This document shows, piece by piece, positions 1-7,136 of a stretch of DNA of 23,704 nucleotides. Under the pieces are notes generated by a model. It searched no databases. It saw only the letters and a program-made list of their open reading frames with translations, and was not told where the DNA came from. This DNA comes from an uncultured Oscillospiraceae bacterium (GTDB lineage: Bacteria; Bacillota; Clostridia; Oscillospirales; Oscillospiraceae). A program made the translations under genes and the position numbers. The DNA is taken from NCBI GenBank assembly GCA_910588135.1, contig CAJUOT010000040.1, positions 1 to 23,704 of the forward strand, read 5' to 3'. The number at the start of each line of letters is the position of its first letter. The stretch's first letter is position 1.

Positions 1-429
1 CTGTTCATGTCCTTCGCCAGCTTTTCTACGGTGATCGCCGTGTTTGAAAACCTGCTGGCCATAGGCATCGACAGCTTCGGCTGGAGCCGGAAGAAGGCCA
101 CGGTCATCAACCTGGTGTTCATCCTCGTCGCCAGCCTGCCCTGCGTGCTGGGGTACAACCTGTGGTTCTTCGAGGCAACCCTCCCCAACGGCTCGGTGGG
201 CCAGGTGCTGGACATCGAGGACTTTGTGGTGTCCAACCTGCTGCTCCCCCTGGGGTCGCTGGTGTACCTGCTGTTCTGCGTCACCAAGTGGGGCTGGGGC
301 TTCGACAAGTACCTGGAGGAGGCCAACACCGGCAAGGGCGTGAAGATGCCCAGGGCGCTGAAGCCCTACTTCCAGTTTGTGCTCCCGGTGCTCATCCTGG
401 TGATCCTGATCCAGGGCCTGCTGAAATGA
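1..429 (+). CDS. Sodium-dependent transporter of the NSS/SNF family, C-terminal fragment
   Basis: The reading frame is open from base 1 (Leu-Phe-Met...) and ends at a TGA at 427-429, so the 5' part lies outside the window. The 142 visible residues hold about four hydrophobic segments: one at the very start, one around residues 34-54 (ATVINLVFILVASLPCVLGY), one around 75-97 and one around 119-140. The pattern of aromatic and glycine residues (ENLLAIGIDSFGWSRKK, LPCVLGYNLW, KWGWGF) is that of bacterial neurotransmitter:sodium symporters, which import amino acids or related solutes with Na+. The substrate cannot be told from this end. A perfect hairpin terminator starts at the stop codon, and the next gene converges on it. 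Family recognition is by eye. Confidence 0.8.
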   Translation: MFMSFASFSTVIAVFENLLAIGIDSFGWSRKKATVINLVFILVASLPCVLGYNLWFFEATLPNGSVGQVLDIEDFVVSNLLLPLGSLVYLLFCVTKWGWGFDKYLEEANTGKGVKMPRALKPYFQFVLPVLILVILIQGLLK

Positions 430-469
430 AAAGAAGGTCCGGCTTCCGTTGGAAGCCGGACCTTCTTTT
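429..469. terminator. Bidirectional intrinsic terminator
   Basis: Perfect 19-bp stem (429-447 pairing with 451-469) around a 3-base loop. The outer pairs are A/T, so each strand ends its hairpin in CTTCTTTT. It lies between the convergent transporter (+) and histidine kinase (-) genes and can serve both. Confidence 0.92.
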
Positions 470-489
470 GCCGCGCCGCCCGCGGTCCC

Positions 490-3400
490 TTACACGCGGG
501 AGCCGTCCGCCTCAGCCGCGTCCGCGCCGCTCAGCACCTCGTCCAGCACCTGGTACAGTTTGTCCACCTCCACAGGCTTGGACAGGTGCCCGTTCATGCC
601 GCAGGCCACGGACTTTTTCAGGTCGTCGTCAAAAGCGTTGGCCGACATGGCAATGATGGGGAGGGTGCGGCAGTCCGTCCGCTCCATGGCCCGGATGGCC
701 CGGGTGGCCTCCAGGCCGTCCATCACCGGCATCATGATGTCCATCAGCACCACGTCGTAAGCGCCGGGCGGGGTGGCGCGGATGCGCTCCACCGCCTGGG
801 CCCCATCATAAACGCACTCCACCGCAAAGCCCCGCTCTTCCAGCAGGCACTGGGCGATCTCAGCGTTCAGCTCGTTGTCCTCCACCACCAGAATGCGGCG
901 GCCCTCAAAGGAAATCTCCTCCTGCCTGGCCGCGGCCTCCACCGGGCCGCCCAGCGCCAGGGGCACGGTAAAGCTGAATGTGCTGCCCTCTCCCGGCGCG
1001 CTGTCCAGGCGGATGCCGCTCCCCATCATCTGCACCAGCCGGCTGCTGATGGAAAGCCCCAGCCCCGTCCCCTGCTGCTTGGAGGGGCTGGTCCCCGCCT
1101 GCTCAAAGGACCGGAACACCCGCTCCTGCTCCTCCTTGGCAATGCCCACGCCGGTGTCGGCCACGGCAAAGTAAACCTGGGCCTCCTCCCCCGCAGGTTC
1201 CAGCTCCCGCACGGTGAGGGTGACCGTCCCCTCCTGGGGGGTGAACTTCACCGCGTTGCCCAGCAGGTTGATGAGCACCTGACTGATCCGCATCCGGTCC
1301 GCAAAAAACCACCTGTGGGCCAGGGAAACATCCCGCACGAAGCGGATTCCCTTGGCCGACGCCTGGGGCATGACCAGCTCCTGGATGGTGTCCAGCATCT
1401 CATCCATGTTGAAGTCGAAGGGCTCCAGCTTCATCTTTCCGCTCTCAATCTTGGACATATCCAGAATGTCGTTGATGAGCCCCAGCAGATAGTTGGAGGA
1501 GGACTGAATCTTTTGCAGGCAGTCCATCACCCGCTCCCGGCCCTGGTCCTTCTGCAGGGCAATGGCCGTCATGCCGATAATCCCGTTCATGGGAGTGCGG
1601 ATCTCATGGCTCATCCGGGAGAGGAATTCAGACTTCGCCTGACTGGCGATGTCGTGCTGCCTCTGGTTCAGCTGGCTCTGAATGACCCGGCCCAGCTCCG
1701 CCATGTCCTGATATGTTTCCGGGTCCTCCAGAAGCGTCCGCGGCACGTCCTGAATGCACAGGTTGCCGATATAGTCCCCGCTGTCATACAGCGGCAGCAC
1801 CACGCCCTGCCGCCCCGGCTCCGCGCGCAGAAAGCGCTGGAGCGCCCCCTGGCGGCTGTCCTCCGGGGAGAAATACCGCACCTCATCCCGGCCCAGCCAC
1901 GTGAAGAAGGCCGCTTTTTCCTCCTCTGTGTACTTGACCACGCTCTGGGCGGCGGGGCCTGCGTCCCTGTGCCACTGGTAGTTCAGGTAGTTGGAGTTGA
2001 AGTCCGGGCGCAGCAGGGACACCAGCACGCTCCCCGCCTGATAAAACCGCCCGATCTTGCGGACCATCAGCGTCATCTGCGCCGGGAAATCGGCCCCCTT
2101 GCCAAAAAGGCTGAGGGCCACCGACACCAGGCTCACGTTGTCGCCGTAACCCAGCGAGTTGGTCTCATGGGCCTGCATGGGGGGCAGGGGGGCCCGGCGC
2201 TCCTCGGGGACATCCCCGAACAGGACATACTGCCTGCCCGCGCCCCGCCGCGCCAGCCCGCGGGCCAGCTTGGCCCTGCGGATGGACTGCCCCGTGCTCT
2301 GTCCGGCCTCCGCCCCGGCCAGCCCCGCGTACACACAGATGGGGAACGCCTCCTCCGGAAAGCGCGCCCGGGCTTCCTCCAGCAGGTCCTGGATCAATTG
2401 CCCCGCCTGCCTCTCTGTCCGGCCCTCCAGCCAAAGCACAAACTCATCCCGGTTCAGGCGCAGCGCCACCGTGCGGCAGTCCTCTTCCCCGGCCATCAGG
2501 AAGCGCTCCCGGACCAGCCCGCCCAGCTCCTCCAAAATCATGTCGCCAAAAACCACGCCGTTTTTCTCACTGCTCTCGTTGAGCCCATCCAGATACAGGT
2601 CGGCCATCACGCCCTCCGGCCGCCCCTCCCGGCACTCCGACAGCGCCTTGAGGCCCGCGCTGTACACATACAGGCCGGTGACGCCGTCCACGGTGCTCTT
2701 GCGCAGCTTCTCGGCTTCCCGCTCCTTCTGTTCCTGGATGTTCCGGATGCTGCCCACCAGCTTCCAGCGCCGCCCGTCGGTGTCGTACACCGCCTTGGCC
2801 GTGAGGGCCACCCAGGCGAACTCCTTATCCTCCTGCCACCGCAGCCGGAACTCCGCGTACAGCTCGTCGCCGCCGCTCTGCAGCGCCTTCACCGCCTCGG
2901 GGCGGTCCTCCTCATGGATAAACTTGGGGTCGATGAAGCTGCCCCCGAAGCTTTCGCAGGGCCACTGTCCGCTCAAGCTCTTGTGGTTGACCAGATCCAG
3001 CATATGGCTGCGCAGATCATAGGAAAAGAACACGTCCTGGGTGGATTCCAACGCCATTTTGTAGCGCTCCTTCTCCTCCAGGAGGATATTCTCCGCTTCC
3101 TTCTGCCGCCGGGTCAGGTCGTTCACCACATCGTAGAGGGCGTCGATCTCCAGAATGTTGGAGGGCTTGAAGCCCTGCAGGCCTGTCCGGCCCCCCATAA
3201 TGCTCTCCATCAGCCGCTGGACCGGCTTGGTCAGGTGGCGCACCACCACATAGATGCCTACCACACCAAAGGCCAGCCCCAGGAAAACGGAGAGGACCAC
3301 CCAGATGTACAGCTGCCGGCTCATGCCGAACAGGTCTTCCTCCGTGTCCAGCCCCAGCAGCACCCAGTCCGTATCCTCATAGGGGGCGTTGTTGCTATAC

Positions 3401-4434
3401 AGCTTCAGGGGGCATGCCACGGCGAACACGCCCTGGCCGTTCAGGCTGGCCCCTTGCACCCGGGTCAGGCCGTCGTAGTCCGTCTCCCGCAGGGTGAAGC
3501 CGCCCTCCAGCCCCCGTACCAGATCATAGAGGATGCCTTTGCCCACCAGGGGGACATAACCGTCCCCCTTTTTCAGCGCCAGCATATAGCCGGACTGCTG
3601 GGAGGCATTCAGCTCCGCCGCCGGGAAATAATTGCACAGGCTCCTGCTGGAGATCTCCACCCCCAGCACTCCGTAGGTCCGCCCCTGCCGCCGCAGGGGA
3701 ATGGAATACGCAATCATCTCGTGGGGGTCCGCCGCCTTCTCCAGCGTAAAGGGCGTGGACCAATAGCCCAGGTTGGAGGTGTCCGCATCCGGGTGCTCCC
3801 TCCCGGCCCGCCACGGCTCGTAGAAGTAGCGGCCTGCGCCGTCCTCTCCAGACCCGCCCAGCTGGAACCGGGTGGTCCAGCTGGTGTCCAGCGGAATATC
3901 CCACGCCCGGGACAGATGCTTGCTCCCCCGCTCCAGCAGCAGGTCCGACCGGTTGGCCGGACTGGTGTTCGGGTCGGAGTCCCGGATGAAAAACCCCTCG
4001 AACTCTCCGGCCTCCAGCTCCCCCGTCCCCGTCAGGATCAGGAACGTCCCGGTGGTGGCGTTGTTCTCCAAAATATCCAGGCACTCCGGAAACAGCGCCT
4101 CCAGCAGCCCGCTGCGCAGCTCATGGGACTGAAGGGTTTCCTCCAGTCCCGCGCCCTGCCGCGCCAGATACTGTTCCAGCGCCGCGTTCATCCGCTCCTC
4201 CCGCTCGTGGACCGAGGCCCAGCGCTGGTTCATGTCGTTCTCCAGCACCACCTTCCGGTTTTCCACCAGACGGCTCATCATGCTGCCTGAATACTCCTCC
4301 AGCGTCTTCGCCGTCCGCCTGACCACCAGGGTGCCCATGGTGATCGCGCCCTGTACCAGCATGATGGCAATCAGGCTGAAGAGGAAAATGCGGAATATCG
4401 TGACTTTTTTTCGTGCTCTTTCCTTGTCTCTCAT
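490..4434 (-). CDS. Hybrid sensor histidine kinase with PAS, degenerate GGDEF, GAF and receiver domains
   Basis: A 1314-residue membrane sensor kinase. Order of parts: TM1 about 11-34; a ~340-residue extracytoplasmic region resembling a Cache-type ligand sensor; TM2 about 374-398; HAMP-like linker; PAS about 455-570; GGDEF-like domain about 580-735 whose signature reads LNRDEF instead of GGDEF; GAF-like region about 765-915; HisKA with phospho-acceptor His943 (SHEIRTPMNG); HATPase_c with N box (NLLGNAVKF), DTGVGI and GTGLGL; C-terminal receiver with phospho-acceptor Asp1232 (LMDIMMPVMDG) and the conserved Lys in LSKP. A longer frame reaches 4488, but that would overlap the upstream gene by 49 bases. 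The ATG at 4434 is 5 bases after the upstream stop and is preferred, although its Shine-Dalgarno is weak (AGGG). Translational coupling with the binding-protein gene is likely. There is no DNA-binding output domain, so the signal must pass to another protein or stay as phosphate traffic. Confidence 0.93.
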   Translation of the reverse strand: MRDKERARKKVTIFRIFLFSLIAIMLVQGAITMGTLVVRRTAKTLEEYSGSMMSRLVENRKVVLENDMNQRWASVHEREERMNAALEQYLARQGAGLEETLQSHELRSGLLEALFPECLDILENNATTGTFLILTGTGELEAGEFEGFFIRDSDPNTSPANRSDLLLERGSKHLSRAWDIPLDTSWTTRFQLGGSGEDGAGRYFYEPWRAGREHPDADTSNLGYWSTPFTLEKAADPHEMIAYSIPLRRQGRTYGVLGVEISSRSLCNYFPAAELNASQQSGYMLALKKGDGYVPLVGKGILYDLVRGLEGGFTLRETDYDGLTRVQGASLNGQGVFAVACPLKLYSNNAPYEDTDWVLLGLDTEEDLFGMSRQLYIWVVLSVFLGLAFGVVGIYVVVRHLTKPVQRLMESIMGGRTGLQGFKPSNILEIDALYDVVNDLTRRQKEAENILLEEKERYKMALESTQDVFFSYDLRSHMLDLVNHKSLSGQWPCESFGGSFIDPKFIHEEDRPEAVKALQSGGDELYAEFRLRWQEDKEFAWVALTAKAVYDTDGRRWKLVGSIRNIQEQKEREAEKLRKSTVDGVTGLYVYSAGLKALSECREGRPEGVMADLYLDGLNESSEKNGVVFGDMILEELGGLVRERFLMAGEEDCRTVALRLNRDEFVLWLEGRTERQAGQLIQDLLEEARARFPEEAFPICVYAGLAGAEAGQSTGQSIRRAKLARGLARRGAGRQYVLFGDVPEERRAPLPPMQAHETNSLGYGDNVSLVSVALSLFGKGADFPAQMTLMVRKIGRFYQAGSVLVSLLRPDFNSNYLNYQWHRDAGPAAQSVVKYTEEEKAAFFTWLGRDEVRYFSPEDSRQGALQRFLRAEPGRQGVVLPLYDSGDYIGNLCIQDVPRTLLEDPETYQDMAELGRVIQSQLNQRQHDIASQAKSEFLSRMSHEIRTPMNGIIGMTAIALQKDQGRERVMDCLQKIQSSSNYLLGLINDILDMSKIESGKMKLEPFDFNMDEMLDTIQELVMPQASAKGIRFVRDVSLAHRWFFADRMRISQVLINLLGNAVKFTPQEGTVTLTVRELEPAGEEAQVYFAVADTGVGIAKEEQERVFRSFEQAGTSPSKQQGTGLGLSISSRLVQMMGSGIRLDSAPGEGSTFSFTVPLALGGPVEAAARQEEISFEGRRILVVEDNELNAEIAQCLLEERGFAVECVYDGAQAVERIRATPPGAYDVVLMDIMMPVMDGLEATRAIRAMERTDCRTLPIIAMSANAFDDDLKKSVACGMNGHLSKPVEVDKLYQVLDEVLSGADAAEADGSRV

Positions 4435-4439
4435 AAGCC

Positions 4440-5903
4440 CTATTGATTGGCCGCGTCGTTCAGCGCGGTACAGAACACCCCGTACCATTTTTCAAAAGCC
4501 GCGCCGCTCACATAGTCCGCCGCCGCGTCCTCCAGGCTGACGCCTCCGGCCACCGCCTCGGCCACTGCCGCCCGGTCCGCCGCCGCCTGATCCGCCAGCT
4601 GGTACTCCAGCACCTTCCGCGCCGCCGATCCGTTCTCAAAGCTCTTGTTGGTGTAGAGGGTCATATCCCCCATCCCGCTGAAAACGGCGCTCAGGCAGTC
4701 ATAGGTCTTGGGCGCCACCGTCAGCCCCTGCTCCTCAATGGCCTGGTCCAGCTTCTCCACGCTGCCCGCCTCCTTCAGCACCGGCAGGTAGCCGGACACA
4801 CAGCCAAACCGCAGATTGTTCTCCGGCCGGGTGAACCACTTCAGGAACTCCACGGCCGCGTACTCGTGCCGCTCGTCCGATTTGCTCACCACCATGCCGG
4901 CCCCCTGCTGGACGGCGTAATGGCGGCCGCCCTCGAACACCGGCGCGGGCATCACAACGTAGTCGATGGAATGGCTGCCCTCCTCCAGCTCCACCTGGTC
5001 GGGAAAGTACATCGCTGAGGTGGTGGAGCCGGTATAGGCCAGGATATCCCCCGTTTTCACGTCGTCGGAACGGAAGGAGCCGTAGGCCCCGAAATAGCCC
5101 TTGACCATGGGGACATAATAGTTCTCCCACAGGCGGCGCAGCTCGTCCTTCGGGGTGTTCAGGGTCATTTCCCCGTTCTCTACGTGGAAAATCTCCACCC
5201 CAAGCTGCTGCATCCCAATGATGAAGTAGTTGGCCAGGGCGTCCCGCCCATAAAAGGCCTTTCCGTCCCCCGGCGTGTCCGGGGTGAGGCTGTCCGTCCA
5301 CTCATAGTATGCTTTGGCGGTCTCCGCCACCCCTTCCATGGTGGCAAGGCTGTCCAGAGAGGCCCCCGTGGCCTGGGCAAAGGCGTCCCAGTCCGTCTTG
5401 TTGAGCATCATGATCTCGGTGGACTTGGCGGTGGGGAAGATGCGCAGGGAGCCGTCGGCGGCAATGCGCCCCTCCTCGATGTAGGAATCCACATAGCGCT
5501 CCAGGTCCTCCCGGTCAAGGTAGCCGGACAGGTTGGCCAGCACCCCCGCCCGCTCCATCTCATAGGCGGTGTCCGCATAGGAGGAGAAGATATCCGGCAT
5601 CTCGTCCGCCCCCACCTTGCCCTCAATGGCGTCCCGCACCGCCGTCTCCAGGTCGGAGACGGAGCCCTGGGAGTAGCCCTGGACATAGATCCCCAGCTCC
5701 CGCCCCGTCGTGTCGTTGAACTCCTCCACCAGCTCGTCAAACGCCGCCTGCTGGGAGCCGTTGTAGTAGTGCCACACTGTGAGGGATACCGGGTTTTTGG
5801 GGTCCAGGGGGTTCTTGTCCCCGCATCCGGCCAGGGACAGCGCCATGGCCGCCGCCAGAAGCGCCGGGGCGAGCCGCCTTGCCGCGCCGTTCAATATCCT
5901 CAT
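4440..5903 (-). CDS. Extracellular solute-binding lipoprotein (family 1, sugar-type)
   Basis: A 487-residue protein with a lipoprotein signal: an Arg-containing N-terminus, a hydrophobic core, and lipobox LAGC with the lipidated Cys at position 27. The mature protein starts with a typical family-1 binding-protein segment (VSLTVWHYYNG... FDELVEEFN). It also has the usual late motifs (a PDIFSSYAD-like region, GAGMVVSKSDERHEYAAVEFLKWFTRPENN). Such proteins catch sugars or other small solutes outside the membrane, usually for an ABC importer. No ABC permease or ATPase gene is next to it. The next gene in the operon, 5 bases away, is the hybrid kinase with a large extracytoplasmic domain. A sensory rather than transport role is therefore a fair inference. 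Shine-Dalgarno GGAG lies about 10 bases before the ATG. Confidence 0.9.
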   Translation of the reverse strand: MRILNGAARRLAPALLAAAMALSLAGCGDKNPLDPKNPVSLTVWHYYNGSQQAAFDELVEEFNDTTGRELGIYVQGYSQGSVSDLETAVRDAIEGKVGADEMPDIFSSYADTAYEMERAGVLANLSGYLDREDLERYVDSYIEEGRIAADGSLRIFPTAKSTEIMMLNKTDWDAFAQATGASLDSLATMEGVAETAKAYYEWTDSLTPDTPGDGKAFYGRDALANYFIIGMQQLGVEIFHVENGEMTLNTPKDELRRLWENYYVPMVKGYFGAYGSFRSDDVKTGDILAYTGSTTSAMYFPDQVELEEGSHSIDYVVMPAPVFEGGRHYAVQQGAGMVVSKSDERHEYAAVEFLKWFTRPENNLRFGCVSGYLPVLKEAGSVEKLDQAIEEQGLTVAPKTYDCLSAVFSGMGDMTLYTNKSFENGSAARKVLEYQLADQAAADRAAVAEAVAGGVSLEDAAADYVSGAAFEKWYGVFCTALNDAANQ

Positions 5904-5940
5904 CGTTCATCTGCTCCTTCCTCTTAGAAGAACCGGCTCC

Positions 5941-5970
5941 GTCCCGATGGGAGATCTTCCCATCCGGGAC
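5941..5970. repeat. Inverted repeat in the leader of the binding-protein/kinase operon
   Basis: GTCCCGATGGGA and TCCCATCCGGGAC form a near-perfect palindrome (one unpaired base) centred on AGATCT. It lies between the predicted transcription start (~5986, minus strand) and the ATG at 5903. There is no T run on either side, so it does not look like a terminator. It could be an operator or a leader hairpin. Confidence 0.55.
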
Positions 5971-5992
5971 CAGCCCGCATATTAATCAAATC

Positions 5993-6021
5993 ATTGTACC
6001 ATATCCCGCCATGGATTGCAA
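5993..6021 (-). promoter_or_regulatory. Sigma-A type promoter of the binding-protein/kinase operon
   Basis: On the minus strand, -35 TTGCAA (6016-6021), a 17-base spacer and -10 TACAAT (5993-5998). Four of six and five of six consensus bases match. The predicted start is near 5986, giving a leader of about 80 bases. Confidence 0.7.
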
Positions 6022-6026
6022 TTACC

Positions 6027-6060
6027 GCCGTATGGCAAAGCGGCGCGCCCCGCATACGGC
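6027..6060. repeat. Inverted repeat between the isomerase gene and the next promoter
   Basis: GCCGTATG (6027-6034) is repeated inverted as CATACGGC (6053-6060) around an 18-base GC-rich loop. It sits 21 bases after the isomerase stop and 5 bases upstream of the -35 box of the downstream operon. It may be a weak transcription-end hairpin (no T run) or a regulator site. Confidence 0.45.
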
Positions 6061-6081
6061 CTCGCCGTGGAGCCGTTCCCG

Positions 6082-6768
6082 CTATTTTGCCGGAGGATAT
6101 TCGTTGCACAGCAGCCGGTAGGGCGGCTCGTCCTCCTCAATGGCGGGGAAACGGCCCAGTGTCTCGTAAAACCGGTTGTCCGTGTTGTCGTCGTTGCACT
6201 GGCTCACCTCACCCAGCAGCACCGGGCCGGTGCCCGCCTCCACCTCAAAGTCGTGGTAGAGATAGGGATAGATGGAAATGCTCTCTCCCGGGGTCAGCCG
6301 CACCTGGGTTCCGGCGGGCACTGTCAGCTCCCGCCCATCCACGTGGACGCGGACATCGCCCGTCTTGTCCAGGTCCTCAGCCGGCGTGGAATTGTACACC
6401 CGGATGAGCACGTTTCCTCCCCCCCGGTTGATGATGTCCTCCATCTTGGACCAGTGGAAGTGCATGGGGGAGTACTGGCCCTCCTTTAAGTACAGCAGCT
6501 TCTCCGCGTAGGTCTTGGCGTACTTATCTCTCATGTTCAGGTTGCCGTTGCGGATGGTGACAAGGGAAAAGCCCATCTTGTCAAAATTCCCCATGCCGTA
6601 ATCGGTGATGTCCCAGCCCAGCATATTGTCCCGGACCTCGTCGTACTCGCGGCCCTTGTCCAGCCATTCCTCCGGGGTAAAGCGGCAGAAGGGGGGCAGG
6701 GCAAAGCGGTACTGCTCCGCCATGGTCTCCAGCTCCCGCAGGGCGGCGTTGATTTCGCTGCGTTTCAT
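6082..6768 (-). CDS. D-lyxose ketol-isomerase family cupin (lyxose/mannose isomerase)
   Basis: A 228-residue protein, the usual size of the D-lyxose isomerase family. These metal-dependent cupin enzymes interconvert D-lyxose and D-xylulose and often D-mannose and D-fructose. The metal-binding set is visible: His103 and His105 in MHFHW, Glu110 in KMED, and His172 in YLYHDFE. The conserved WDITDYG...MGFSL and CNDDNTDNRFYE segments also fit. An in-frame extension reaches 6936, but the ATG at 6768 has GGGAGG 8 bases upstream and gives the family-like N-terminus MKRSEINAAL. The gene has its own promoter. It lies just upstream of the binding-protein/kinase operon on the same strand, which hints at a shared pentose or hexose theme. 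The true substrate is not provable here. Confidence 0.88.
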   Translation of the reverse strand: MKRSEINAALRELETMAEQYRFALPPFCRFTPEEWLDKGREYDEVRDNMLGWDITDYGMGNFDKMGFSLVTIRNGNLNMRDKYAKTYAEKLLYLKEGQYSPMHFHWSKMEDIINRGGGNVLIRVYNSTPAEDLDKTGDVRVHVDGRELTVPAGTQVRLTPGESISIYPYLYHDFEVEAGTGPVLLGEVSQCNDDNTDNRFYETLGRFPAIEEDEPPYRLLCNEYPPAK

Positions 6769-6843
6769 ATGCGGTCCCTCCCAATCAGTCAAAAATTTGT
6801 GCAGCCGTTGTTCATGGGCAGCGGCGGGAAAACCCTTTCCGCC

Positions 6844-6872
6844 ATTATAGTCGATTTGACCCGCAAAGTCCA
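6844..6872 (-). promoter_or_regulatory. Promoter of the lyxose isomerase gene
   Basis: Minus strand: -35 TGGACT (6867-6872), 17-base spacer, perfect -10 TATAAT (6844-6849). The start would be near 6837, about 70 bases before the ATG. In the 368-base gap 6769-7136, this promoter and the terminator at 6988-7028 are the main clear features. I see nothing certain in 6873-6987. Confidence 0.72.
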
Positions 6873-6987
6873 GAGCATTCCGGGCGCATTTCAGCGCAGC
6901 CCGGGCGCGCTCCGCGGCGCGGCACGCACAGCGCATAAAGGCAGGCCGGGGCGAGGCAGATCAGCGCGTTACCGTCCCGGCGCCGTC

Positions 6988-7028
6988 AAAAAGATACGGG
7001 CCGTCCGGCTCAAAAGCCGGACGGCCCG
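6988..7028 (-). terminator. Intrinsic terminator of the HD/CYTH operon
   Basis: Perfect 14-bp GC-rich stem (6997-7010 with 7015-7028), loop CAAA. On the minus strand it is followed by TATCTTTTT (6988-6996). It lies about 110 bases past the HD-CYTH stop codon and before the isomerase promoter. The 7041-7136 trailer also contains a weaker GCGGCGC/GCGCCGC inverted repeat. Confidence 0.85.
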
Positions 7029-7136
7029 CGCCTTTTCACAGCGGCAAACCAAAATAAACACCGGTTTCAGGACGCGGCGCCGAACGCTTCCCACGCGCCG
7101 CGGCTCTCCCACGGCCCCCTTCCGCCAGAGCGCCCG

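Noticed and set aside
586..4290. A 1234-codon plus-strand frame opposite the hybrid kinase
   Set aside because: Antisense shadow rich in Pro, His, Gln and Leu; the minus-strand kinase has clear domains over the same bases.
4435..4488. Longer N-terminus for the hybrid kinase starting at 4488
   Set aside because: It would overlap the binding-protein gene by 49 bases, and the added residues are not needed for the TM1 segment; the ATG at 4434 fits the operon spacing better.
6769..6936. N-terminal extension of the lyxose isomerase to 6936
   Set aside because: It would cover the promoter and the GGGAGG ribosome-binding site, and it adds residues atypical for the family.
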